From contig CAYRYU010000196.1 of the NCBI GenBank assembly GCA_964428355.1, forward strand, positions 1 to 5,399: a DNA stretch of 5,399 nucleotides, read 5' to 3'. The notes under the pieces were generated by a model. That model ran no database searches, was not told where the DNA came from, and saw nothing but the letters and a program-made list of their open reading frames with translations. Both the position numbers and the translations under genes were made by a program. Positions 1-5,399 of the stretch are shown one piece after another. The DNA is from CAYRYU01 sp964428355 (GTDB lineage: Bacteria; Muiribacteriota; Ozemobacteria; Ozemobacterales; Ozemobacteraceae). Numbering within the stretch: the first letter of the stretch is position 1; each line of letters starts with the position of its first letter.

Positions 1-159
1 AATTCCCATTCCCCAGTCTACCCCCCCGTACCGAAAGGGTCAAGAAATGAACCCCGCCCGAAAAGCACGATCGCCCCGAAGCTTCAAGGTCCGAGGGGTC
101 ACAACTCTCCTGTGGGGCCGATTTCCCCCTATCGCGATTCTTTTGATCCCCCGGAGGGG

Positions 160-188
160 TTGACAACCTCTGGCAAAGCTGAGACGAT
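160..188 (+). promoter_or_regulatory. Possible sigma70-type promoter for the lectin gene
   Basis: TTGACA at 160-165 matches the -35 consensus perfectly. At a 17-bp spacing, 183-188 reads GACGAT, which matches TATAAT at only three positions (second, fifth and sixth). Transcription would start near 195 and give a leader of about 75 nt that carries the 225-247 hairpin. The -10 is weak, so this rests mainly on the -35 box and its position. Confidence 0.35.
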
Positions 189-224
189 GGCGATGCTTTT
201 CGGATGGTCCTTTCGGTGCGGTGA

Positions 225-247
225 CTTTTCCAGTTCACCTGGAAAAG
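225..247 (+). promoter_or_regulatory. Perfect inverted repeat / leader hairpin
   Basis: CTTTTCCAG (225-233) and CTGGAAAAG (239-247) are exact reverse complements separated by five bases (TTCAC). The element ends 13 nt before the GGAGG ribosome binding site and 23 nt before the start codon. As RNA it would form a 9-bp stem in the leader; as DNA it is a dyad that a dimeric regulator could bind. The right arm is not followed by a T-run, so it is not an obvious intrinsic attenuator. The structure is seen directly; a regulatory role is inferred. Confidence 0.5.
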
Positions 248-260
248 ATAGACCTTCCTT

Positions 261-265
261 GGAGG
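261..265 (+). promoter_or_regulatory. Ribosome binding site fixing the start at 271
   Basis: GGAGG sits five bases before ATG 271. The other in-frame starts, GTG 112, ATG 187 and ATG 193, have no comparable site, and only 271 puts a signal peptide at the N-terminus. This decides the start. Confidence 0.8.
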
Positions 266-270
266 CTTGT

Positions 271-348
271 ATGAAAAGGTTGCCAATGGCTCCGGTCCTT
301 TTGCTTGTCCTTTTTGCGTTCTGCTTCGTAGCGCCGGGTGCCGATGCG
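271..348 (+). other. Signal peptide coding region
   Basis: Residues 1-26 have a short basic n-region (MKRLPM), a hydrophobic core from about residue 9 to 21 (VLLLVLFAFCFVA) and an A-D-A motif before Ser27, which fits signal peptidase I cleavage after Ala26. The Cys at 18 lies inside the hydrophobic core and is not followed by a lipobox context, so I read this as a standard Sec signal and not a lipoprotein signal. Confidence 0.88.
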
Positions 349-3300
349 TCATGGCTCGACACGGGACCGACGATCAAAACCTTCTACGCCCTTGCTGTTG
401 GTCGTGCCCCGACCGCGGCGGAACTGGAAAACCACCTGGCCGCCCTCGAAGGTCAGAAGCAGAACCTGCTTCAGATCATCACCGCCCTCGTCGACAGCAA
501 GGAATGCCAGGATCGCATCAAGGACTGGGATCCGGTCGAGCTGGCCTACCTGAAAATTCTCGGCCGATGCTCCGATGGGGAGGGGCACGAGCACTATCTC
601 AAGAGGCTGAACCAGGAGAAGGTGCCGATCGAGGAGATCGAGGCAGAGATGGCCAACTCGGACGAGGGGAAGAAGTTCGCCATCCGGCTGATCTATTGGG
701 CGAATCTCAACCGCGACGCCGATGAACCGGGGTATGACCACTATCTTCCCTCGAAGTACATCCCCTGGACCAAAGCGGACTACGCCAACAAGAAAGCCCT
801 TGTCTTCCGCGCCAAATCGTATCCCGATGTCGACAGCTCGACGAAGAACAGCCGGGAGCGGGATCGGATGGCCAAACAGGAGCCCCTTGCGCGCGATACG
901 ATCAAGGCCTTTTTCAAGATCTGCCTCGACCGCGAGCCTGCGAAGGATACCCTGCGCTTGTACGTCCGGAAGTGGTTTTGCGGGGTCACCCTCTACGACA
1001 TCCTTTCGGAGATCATGAACTCGGACGAGTTCAAGAAGCGGAAGCTGGACGAGGTGCAGATCGCGGGAATCCGTCACCTGCTCAAATCACCCGATGAAGG
1101 CTTGCTGAAACCCTTTCGGGAGAAGGCCAAGACTCACGGCATCGACGCCGCAATCCAGGACATGCAGTATTCGGACGACGGAGTCCGGGCACTCATACGG
1201 AAGATTTACTGGCAGACCTTCCAGCGCGAAGCCGACTCCGAGGGGCTCAAGTTCTGGAGCGACAAGTTCAAGTCCGATGGCCGCGGCCGCGACCGGTACC
1301 GTGACTGGCTCTTCGACTTCTTCAAGAACCCCGAAACCAAGGAGATCCGGTCCCTGACCCAGGCATGGAAGGCAATCGCCGATGCCCAGGACGAACTCTC
1401 CGACATCACCACCCAGGCCCAGTCCGATTACAACGGCGAGTGGAAGAAGGAGTTCGACGAGCAGAAGAAGGACGCGGAGAAGGCCATCGCCGATCTGAAA
1501 AAGGTTGCACCCGCAGAGTTCGCCTCGATGACCTACCTGCTCGACCAGACTCTGGCCGGGATCGACCTTGACAAGATGAAGGCCGTGATCGACAAGTTGG
1601 TTAAGGACGTCAACGCTCTCGGCCCCTTGTTGACCGGCGACGTCCAGAAGATCTTCACCGAGCTGCTCGGGCGTCCCGCCCCCGATTTCTATGCCCTGCT
1701 CAACGCAAAGACCCCGGCCTGGGATACCAGCGATCCTATCCCGGGGGCGAAAACCCCCGATACCCCCGGAGTTCCAAAGGTACCGGGCAATCCGGGTGCC
1801 TCGGGGGTTCCTCCCACGCCGCCGGCCACCCCTCCGGGAACTCCCGGAACCAATCCCGCGCTCCCGGTCACCCCGACCAATCCCCAGCCTCCCGCTGACG
1901 TCCCGGGTTTCGAGATCCAGCCCGGCGACGACAAGCTTGTCGCCGAGGTGGGCAAGATCTTGAGCGAGTGCCGAACCGCGGCGGAGTTCAAGGACAGGCT
2001 GATCGATTACATCGTCGCTTCCAAAGCTTTCAAGGACCGCGAAGACGTTCGCCAGCAAGCCGTGGTCAGCCTGTTCGGGCAGATCCTCCAGCGCGCGCCG
2101 ACCGAAAAGGAGGCCGCCGACTTCCTCGCGAAGCTCAACACCGGCAGGATCTCGCTCGAGGATCTGCGGGCCGAGATCGAAAAGACCGATGAGTTCCAGA
2201 AGATCAAGGAAGCCCTCATCGCGGGAAAGATCTTCCCGTTCCTCCCCGAGGAGAAGGCCAAAGCCGACCAGGAGAGCAAAGCCGATGACGGGGCGATCAA
2301 GGACAAGACCGTCCGGCTCAGCGACCTGGAAGGGTTCAAGGACTATGACTGGGCCCGGGAGGTGATGATAACCGAGGTGAACAAGACCGAGGACTCGAAT
2401 GGAATGGCCCTCTCGGGGAAGGCTTCGGTGCCCAAGTTCAAGGTCAAGGATGTTAAGGTCTTCGTCAAACAGCATCCCTCGGTCTATGGGTACAAGGTCT
2501 ACATTTTCGGGGCTTTCTTCCCGCAGCACGAGATCAAATCGCTGTATGACAAACCGTCCTCCGCCGTGCAGGAGTTCCTGAACCTGCTGTCACTCGAGAA
2601 GGGCGTGTTCATGCACTCCTCCGCCGATGTCGTTCTGCAGATGGACAGCCTTCCGGATCACATCAGGAAGGACTTCGACGAACTGGTGGCAGGAACCGGT
2701 TACAAGAGCTTCCGCCTCGTCCAGGGCGAGAACCTGGTCGGGAATCTCAAGCTGGAAGCTGGGAATGCCACGAAGCATCTCAAGAAGATGCTCCCAGACA
2801 CCTCCAAGAATCTGCTTGTCCAGGGCCGGCTGGCCAAGGATCCTTCCCAGATCTTCCTCCAGGCGAACCTTCCCCCGTTCAAACCGTCCTTCTTCCCGAA
2901 GGACTGCAAGCAGGTCGAGCCGGCGATCCAGTTCACCGGCAAGCCATCGGTCGGGGTCCGGCTGAATCTCGATGTGGTGTTGCCGGAAAAGCAGCCCATG
3001 ACCGCGAAGATCACCTTCGAGGTTCCGCTTAAACCGGAAGGCGCCATCCAGTTGGCGGCCAGTCTCGAAGGCATGTGGAAGGACCCCTTCAAGATCAAGG
3101 GACTCACCGTCGGCAACCTCGTTCTTACAGGAAAAATCACGGTTCCTGCGATGTCCCCGGCGTTCGGCCTGGGGGGGGACTTCCGTTTCGGCGAGAAGAT
3201 CGTGCGGGTGGCGGCTTCGATCCCGCTCTCCGTCAATCTCAGCAGCATCGGTCTGCTGGGGGCGGTCAATGCCCTCGGCACGAAGGACCTGCTGGCCCTT

Positions 3301-4839
3301 TTCCAGGAGATGGGCGGGAAGATCGAGAAGATTCCGTTCCCGGAAGACGTCATTGGGTTCAAGGATGTGGAGGTCTCGTTCTCCGCCCAGGCTGACCCGG
3401 TGCTGAAGATCCCCGAAGGGGTTTCGGTCAAGGGGAAGCTGTATCTGCGTTCGGACGAGGTGGCGAAGATCGACGCAGTGGTTTCCAAGGCGAGAGGCGT
3501 TGTCATCCTCGGCACCGTGAAGAAACTCGACGTTGGGCCCCTGAGTTTGAGTGGCGACGGTCTCGACAGGAAGCCGAACACGGCCGACGATGGAGCGGTA
3601 ATCGATATCCTCTGCCCCTACGGGGATTCCCACGCCTATCTGAACGGCCGGGCCTCGATCTTCGGGGTCGGCCGTGACCTGAAGATCCTGGTCGATCGTC
3701 GTGGATTGGGCTTCTCCGACAGGTTCAAGATCTTCAAATCCTGGGAGTCCACGGTCGAGGTCCAGGGTTCGACCAGCCTGAAGAAGCCCGACTTCAACGC
3801 CAAGGTCGAGATCAAGTCCGATCTGGCGGCCGACCTCGAGAAGGCGGTCGACGATGTCACCGGAGGTCATACCCCCGGCTTCGTGAAAAAAATCTTCTCG
3901 AATCTGTTCGCCCTCCGGAGGGCCGGATTCGAGGCGAATCTCTCCGATACGGTCGTGAAGGGGGCGATTCCCAGCTTCTGGATCGAGTTCGCCATCCTGG
4001 GTCGGTCCTTCAACTGGAATCTCGACATAAACCTCTCCGACGTCAAGGCCGCGGTCAAGAACATGGCAAACAAAGTCGGAGAGCGGGTGGACGAGCGGGT
4101 CAGGGAGTTCGTCCGCGAGTATCTGAAAGCCATCGCCAACTTCTTCAAGCGGTTGTTCGGCCGGCGAAAGGGGAAGATCGACGACATCATGGCCAAATAC
4201 CGTGACAATCAGAGTTCCTATCGCGACCCCGACGAAGCCAAATGGCGGGCGATGGCCGAAGATGCCTCATGGGAATACCATTGGGGAATCTGGTCGACCG
4301 GAACGCATGGCAACCCCGGTGCCACCGTCGAGCTGCAGTCTGATGGCAACCTTGTTGTCTACAGCAAGTATGGCAAGGCCCTGTGGGCGTCCAAAACCAA
4401 CGGCAACCCTGGCGCAACCTACAAGGTGCAGGACGACGGGAATTTCGTGGTTCTGAGGAAGGATGGCAAGTGCCTCTGGGCCGCGGGAACCGACCGCAAC
4501 CCCGGAGCCACCCTCAAGATGCAGGACGACGGCAACCTCGTAGTCTACGCGAAGGATGGGAAGCCCATCTGGGCTTCACAAACCAGTGGCAATCCCGGTG
4601 CCAAGCTTGTGATGCAGGACGACGGCAACCTGGTGGTCTATGCCAGGGAGCGCCAGGCACTATGGGCTTCCCACACCGATGGCAATCCCGGGGCCAGGCT
4701 CGAAATGCAGAACGACGGCAACCTCGTGATCTCCAACAAGGCCGGAAAACCCATTTGGGCTTCCGGAACCCACGGGCATCCAGGCGCCTACAACGTCATG
4801 CAGAGCGACGGCAACTACGTGATCTACTACAGGAAGTGA
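271..4839 (+). CDS. Large exported protein: DUF4214-like repeats, unassigned beta-rich core, C-terminal bulb-type lectin array
   Basis: This encodes a 1522-residue exported protein, probably a carbohydrate-binding surface or extracellular protein. Visible in order: signal peptide 1-26; DUF4214-like helical repeats at roughly 35-83, 89-135, 139-160 and 210-255, 309-360, plus a remnant near 458-478; a charged helical, possibly coiled-coil stretch 361-450; a Pro/Gly/Thr-rich linker 489-546; two more DUF4214-like units 555-590 and 597-645; an unassigned beta-rich region about 680-1250 of alternating polar and hydrophobic strands; a cationic amphipathic helix about 1257-1302; six B-lectin repeats 1353-1522 with QxDGNxVxY motifs. 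Lectins of this type bind mannose through that motif; DUF4214 occurs in many secreted and surface proteins but has no settled function. No catalytic motif is recognised. The start is set by GGAGG and the signal peptide. No frameshift is seen. Export and lectin calls are firm; overall function is inferred. Confidence 0.93.
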   Translation: MKRLPMAPVLLLVLFAFCFVAPGADASWLDTGPTIKTFYALAVGRAPTAAELENHLAALEGQKQNLLQIITALVDSKECQDRIKDWDPVELAYLKILGRCSDGEGHEHYLKRLNQEKVPIEEIEAEMANSDEGKKFAIRLIYWANLNRDADEPGYDHYLPSKYIPWTKADYANKKALVFRAKSYPDVDSSTKNSRERDRMAKQEPLARDTIKAFFKICLDREPAKDTLRLYVRKWFCGVTLYDILSEIMNSDEFKKRKLDEVQIAGIRHLLKSPDEGLLKPFREKAKTHGIDAAIQDMQYSDDGVRALIRKIYWQTFQREADSEGLKFWSDKFKSDGRGRDRYRDWLFDFFKNPETKEIRSLTQAWKAIADAQDELSDITTQAQSDYNGEWKKEFDEQKKDAEKAIADLKKVAPAEFASMTYLLDQTLAGIDLDKMKAVIDKLVKDVNALGPLLTGDVQKIFTELLGRPAPDFYALLNAKTPAWDTSDPIPGAKTPDTPGVPKVPGNPGASGVPPTPPATPPGTPGTNPALPVTPTNPQPPADVPGFEIQPGDDKLVAEVGKILSECRTAAEFKDRLIDYIVASKAFKDREDVRQQAVVSLFGQILQRAPTEKEAADFLAKLNTGRISLEDLRAEIEKTDEFQKIKEALIAGKIFPFLPEEKAKADQESKADDGAIKDKTVRLSDLEGFKDYDWAREVMITEVNKTEDSNGMALSGKASVPKFKVKDVKVFVKQHPSVYGYKVYIFGAFFPQHEIKSLYDKPSSAVQEFLNLLSLEKGVFMHSSADVVLQMDSLPDHIRKDFDELVAGTGYKSFRLVQGENLVGNLKLEAGNATKHLKKMLPDTSKNLLVQGRLAKDPSQIFLQANLPPFKPSFFPKDCKQVEPAIQFTGKPSVGVRLNLDVVLPEKQPMTAKITFEVPLKPEGAIQLAASLEGMWKDPFKIKGLTVGNLVLTGKITVPAMSPAFGLGGDFRFGEKIVRVAASIPLSVNLSSIGLLGAVNALGTKDLLALFQEMGGKIEKIPFPEDVIGFKDVEVSFSAQADPVLKIPEGVSVKGKLYLRSDEVAKIDAVVSKARGVVILGTVKKLDVGPLSLSGDGLDRKPNTADDGAVIDILCPYGDSHAYLNGRASIFGVGRDLKILVDRRGLGFSDRFKIFKSWESTVEVQGSTSLKKPDFNAKVEIKSDLAADLEKAVDDVTGGHTPGFVKKIFSNLFALRRAGFEANLSDTVVKGAIPSFWIEFAILGRSFNWNLDINLSDVKAAVKNMANKVGERVDERVREFVREYLKAIANFFKRLFGRRKGKIDDIMAKYRDNQSSYRDPDEAKWRAMAEDASWEYHWGIWSTGTHGNPGATVELQSDGNLVVYSKYGKALWASKTNGNPGATYKVQDDGNFVVLRKDGKCLWAAGTDRNPGATLKMQDDGNLVVYAKDGKPIWASQTSGNPGAKLVMQDDGNLVVYARERQALWASHTDGNPGARLEMQNDGNLVISNKAGKPIWASGTHGHPGAYNVMQSDGNYVIYYRK
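373..1350 (+). other. N-terminal DUF4214-like repeat array
   Basis: Successive helical units share the DUF4214 pattern: an aromatic/aliphatic helix ending in a conserved Arg, a polar turn with Asp/Glu/Pro, a second helix with an aromatic, then a unit ending like N-S-D-E-F. The Arg-centred segments are AVGRAP (42-47), KILGRCSDGEG (95-105), ANLNRDADEPG (144-154), KICLDREP (216-223) and QTFQREADSEG (315-325). Ends such as NSDEGKK (129-135) and NSDEFKKRK follow. Only the second and fifth units look close to consensus. The assignment is by motif memory; a profile search would settle the count. Confidence 0.7.
1735..1908 (+). other. Pro/Gly/Thr-rich linker
   Basis: Residues 489-546 contain 21 prolines in 58 residues, with recurrent TPG, VPG, NPG and TPP steps and almost no hydrophobic core residues. 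This is a flexible or extended spacer typical of exported modular proteins. It separates the N-terminal DUF4214-like array and helical stretch from the two later DUF4214-like units. Confidence 0.85.
1933..2205 (+). other. Second DUF4214-like pair after the linker
   Basis: Residues 555-590 form a weak unit (Arg568 in the ILSECRTAAEF segment, ending ASKAFKDR). Residues 597-645 form a clearer one, with FGQILQRAPTEKEAADFL, a Leu-Asn-Thr-Gly turn, and an EKTDEFQKIK end that matches the usual DUF4214 close. Placing these units after a proline linker suggests two separate helical blocks in the mature protein. Confidence 0.65.
2308..4020 (+). other. Unassigned beta-rich core region
   Basis: About 570 residues (680-1250) are dominated by alternating hydrophobic/polar strands and Gly-rich turns, with few cysteines. 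Recognisable local motifs are GMWKDPFKIKGLTVGNLVL (934-952), followed about 15 residues later by FGLGGDFRFGEK, a helical insert near 990-1010, and a later strand series around DSHAYLNGRASIFGVG and KIFKSWESTVEVQG. I do not recognise a named domain. A large beta-sheet lipid-binding or beta-solenoid-like fold is possible but only a guess. Confidence 0.5.
4039..4176 (+). other. Cationic amphipathic helix segment
   Basis: Residues 1257-1302 (from DVKAAVKNMANKVG to FKRLFGRRKGK) have hydrophobic residues every three to four positions among many Lys and Arg, with no Pro and few Gly until the end. This looks like a long amphipathic helix that could sit on a membrane or anionic polymer. It lies between the beta-rich core and the lectin array. 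The role is inferred. Confidence 0.55.
4327..4836 (+). repeat. Six B-lectin repeats, exact 93-bp period
   Basis: Repeats start at 4327, 4420, 4513, 4606, 4699 and 4792; the first five are 31 codons with no length change and the last is a 15-codon partial. Each has the mannose-binding lectin signature QxDGNxVxY followed by a K/GKxxWAS strand and a GNPGA turn. Residue positions of the signature are 1356, 1387, 1418, 1449, 1480 and 1511. Signatures 1, 3, 4 and 6 are complete; in 2 the final Tyr is Leu, and in 5 it is Ser. A half unit, WSTGTHGNPGAT, precedes the first repeat. Three such repeats make one beta-prism II domain in known bulb lectins, so six suggest two domains in tandem. Confidence 0.92.
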
Positions 4840-4846
4840 TCCGATC

Positions 4847-4886
4847 GGCCGGATTCTCCTCCCGGCCACACCGGAGCAATCCGGCC
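4847..4886 (+). terminator. Hairpin just after the lectin stop codon
   Basis: GGCCGGATT (4847-4855) pairs with AATCCGGCC (4878-4886), and CTCC (4856-4859) continues the stem with GGAG (4873-4876) across one bulged base at 4877. This gives 13 bp with a 13-base loop, beginning eight bases after the stop. It may help terminate or protect the 3' end. There is no U-tract. Confidence 0.4.
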
Positions 4887-4888
4887 TG

Positions 4889-4936
4889 ATGCAGAAAGCA
4901 GCCCTCGGCTCTTTTGCCGGGGGCTGCTTTCTGCAT
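4889..4936. terminator. Long 21-bp hairpin, likely transcription terminator
   Basis: The left arm 4889-4909 and right arm 4916-4936 are complementary at 20 of 21 positions, and the remaining one is T opposite G, a wobble pair in plus-strand RNA. The loop is TCTTTT (4910-4915). The stem is very stable and sits 50 bases after the stop codon. It is not followed by a T-run on either strand, so it is a non-canonical (U-less) terminator or an mRNA 3'-end stabiliser, not a textbook intrinsic terminator. Confidence 0.6.
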
Positions 4937-5112
4937 CCCCGATTCGGGCTGGGAGGGGGAAATCTTTCGATATCGTTGGTCCCGGGTTCAAAGGATCGGG
5001 AAATGGCGATGGTGGGGAGAATCGGACAGACTGTGCTCCGCGTCGCCGCCCCATGCGGGCTCGCGGAGGAACCGCAGGATAACGCGACATGGGAACTTCC
5101 GGGGAGGTTAAG

Positions 5113-5121
5113 TGGTATAAT
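5113..5121 (+). promoter_or_regulatory. Extended -10 promoter element for the downstream gene
   Basis: TGGTATAAT is an exact extended -10 (TGnTATAAT). The hexamer at a 17-bp spacing (5093-5098, GAACTT) is a poor -35, which extended -10 promoters tolerate. Transcription would start near 5128, leaving a short leader of about 16 bases that carries the ribosome binding site. This supports separate transcription of the second gene. Confidence 0.6.
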
Positions 5122-5130
5122 CCGTCACGT

Positions 5131-5136
5131 GGAGGG
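5131..5136 (+). promoter_or_regulatory. Ribosome binding site for the downstream gene
   Basis: GGAGGG lies seven bases before ATG 5144. An in-frame GTG at 5129 overlaps this site and has no site of its own, so ATG 5144 is preferred. Confidence 0.75.
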
Positions 5137-5143
5137 CGGAAAC

Positions 5144-5399
5144 ATGGTGCGAGAACGGAAGAAAAACGGTTTTCCCGGGATCGGAGCGAATGGGAATGAG
5201 GCTGGAAGGCTGAACCTGCGTGGCGGGCTTTTTCCGGGGAGAGGCTTTCCGTTTTTTGTGGTCGTTATCGCAACCGTGATCCTTCTCTGCGGAGTTTTCC
5301 GGGCGCCAGCCTTCGCTTTCGAGCCGGACCGTGAGAGCCATCTGGAGCGGCTTTTCGACCGGACCTCGGGATGGATCGGGGGAGACGGGGCCTATTCCG
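5144..5399 (+). CDS. Partial exported protein, possible DUF4185/DUF5005-like N-terminus
   Basis: The first 85 codons of a gene run off the window end; no stop is reached. The product starts MVRERKKNG, has a long Gly-rich, basic n-region of about 36 residues, a hydrophobic stretch at 37-52 (FFVVVIATVILLCGVF) and an A-F-A motif at 56-58, so signal peptidase cleavage before Phe59 is plausible. An uncleaved membrane anchor is the alternative. The mature start contains LERLFDRTSGWIGGDGAYS (67-85). The W-x-G-G-D-G-x-Y-S pattern resembles, from memory, the first strand of DUF4185/DUF5005-type secreted beta-propeller proteins, often found near polysaccharide-related genes. Only this edge is visible, so the family is tentative; gene presence and export are well supported by the promoter, ribosome binding site and hydrophobic segment. 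Confidence 0.8.
   Translation, partial: MVRERKKNGFPGIGANGNEAGRLNLRGGLFPGRGFPFFVVVIATVILLCGVFRAPAFAFEPDRESHLERLFDRTSGWIGGDGAYS

Larger units (their letters stand above)
1..270. other. Leader/intergenic region upstream of the lectin gene
   Basis: No convincing gene is visible here. The region contains a C7 run at 21-27, a short ATG reading frame (47-163, 38 codons plus stop) that I do not accept as a gene, a TTGACA box at 160-165, a perfect inverted repeat at 225-247 and the GGAGG ribosome binding site at 261-265. The reading frame of the downstream gene stays open back to a GTG at 112. The stretch 112-270 encodes an unremarkable, non-hydrophobic peptide with no good ribosome binding site, so I treat it as untranslated leader. 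The end of any preceding gene lies outside the window. Confidence 0.6.
4840..5143. other. Intergenic region between the two exported-protein genes
   Basis: This 304-base gap holds two adjacent hairpins (4847-4886 and 4889-4936) directly after the stop codon, an 8-bp palindrome CGATATCG at 4968-4975, and an extended -10 promoter at 5113-5121. The stretch 4940-5100 shows only short stems of four to five base pairs. I could not match it to a riboswitch or small RNA, and no reading frame there has a credible start. Confidence 0.6.

Noticed and set aside
112..270. N-terminal extension of the large protein from GTG 112 or ATG 187/193
   Set aside because: These starts lack a good ribosome binding site and would bury the signal peptide at residue 54 or further in. 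ATG 271 has GGAGG at five bases and begins the signal peptide.
349..3870. Three long minus-strand reading frames (349-1077, 1087-2529, 2590-3870)
   Set aside because: All three share one frame whose codons align exactly with those of the plus-strand gene. Stops in that frame need TTA, CTA or TCA sense codons, which this GC-rich gene rarely uses. They have no plausible starts, signals or domains, while the plus strand has clear domains throughout.
4327..4836. The 93-bp periodicity as a CRISPR or DNA-level tandem repeat
   Set aside because: The repeats are coding and conserved mainly at the protein level, with many synonymous differences, so they are protein-domain repeats.
4978..5000. GGTTCAAA, similar to a tRNA T-loop
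   Set aside because: The flanking bases do not form a five-base T-stem and no anticodon or acceptor arm is present.
4827..5090. Minus-strand frame of 87 codons over the gene end and intergenic region
   Set aside because: It overlaps the lectin stop and both hairpins, has low-complexity Arg/Pro-rich content and no recognised motif.
4940..5100. Possible riboswitch or small RNA between the genes
   Set aside because: Only stems of four to five base pairs are visible and none of the conserved cores I know (cobalamin, c-di-GMP, glycine, TPP) can be matched.
4914..5111. Plus-strand frame of 65 codons in the intergenic region
   Set aside because: It would start at a TTG inside the right side of the long hairpin, with no ribosome binding site and no recognisable product.

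Overview
The window looks like bacterial chromosomal DNA with a high GC content (judged by eye; third codon positions are mostly G or C). Two forward-strand genes have AGGAGG-like ribosome binding sites and N-terminal export signals, and no RNA gene, mobile element or CRISPR array is visible. The taxon cannot be fixed. The codon use and the very long secreted multidomain protein would suit several GC-rich, diderm-type or environmental candidate phyla, but this is only an impression.

Layout: positions 1-270 are a leader region with no convincing gene. It holds a perfect TTGACA box at 160-165 and a perfect 9-bp inverted repeat at 225-247, just ahead of the ribosome binding site. Positions 271-4839 encode one 1522-residue exported protein. 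From the N-terminus it has a signal peptide, several divergent DUF4214-like helical repeats, a helical or coiled-coil stretch, a 58-residue Pro/Gly-rich linker, two more DUF4214-like repeats, about 600 residues of beta-rich sequence I cannot assign, a cationic amphipathic helix, and a C-terminal bulb-type (B-lectin) array of six repeats with an exact 31-residue (93-bp) period. Positions 4840-5143 are intergenic, with two back-to-back hairpins right after the stop and an extended -10 promoter near the next gene. From 5144 a second exported protein begins and is cut by the window end; its first mature residues recall DUF4185/DUF5005-type secreted proteins.

The two genes appear to be separate transcription units: strong hairpins lie between them and the second has its own promoter-like element. 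Both products should leave the cytoplasm, and the first very likely binds sugar. A cell-surface or extracellular carbohydrate role is a reasonable inference, but nothing here shows a reaction. The most unusual element is the combination of DUF4214 repeats, the unassigned beta-rich core and the tandem lectin in one chain. I see no defence, CRISPR or mobile system.
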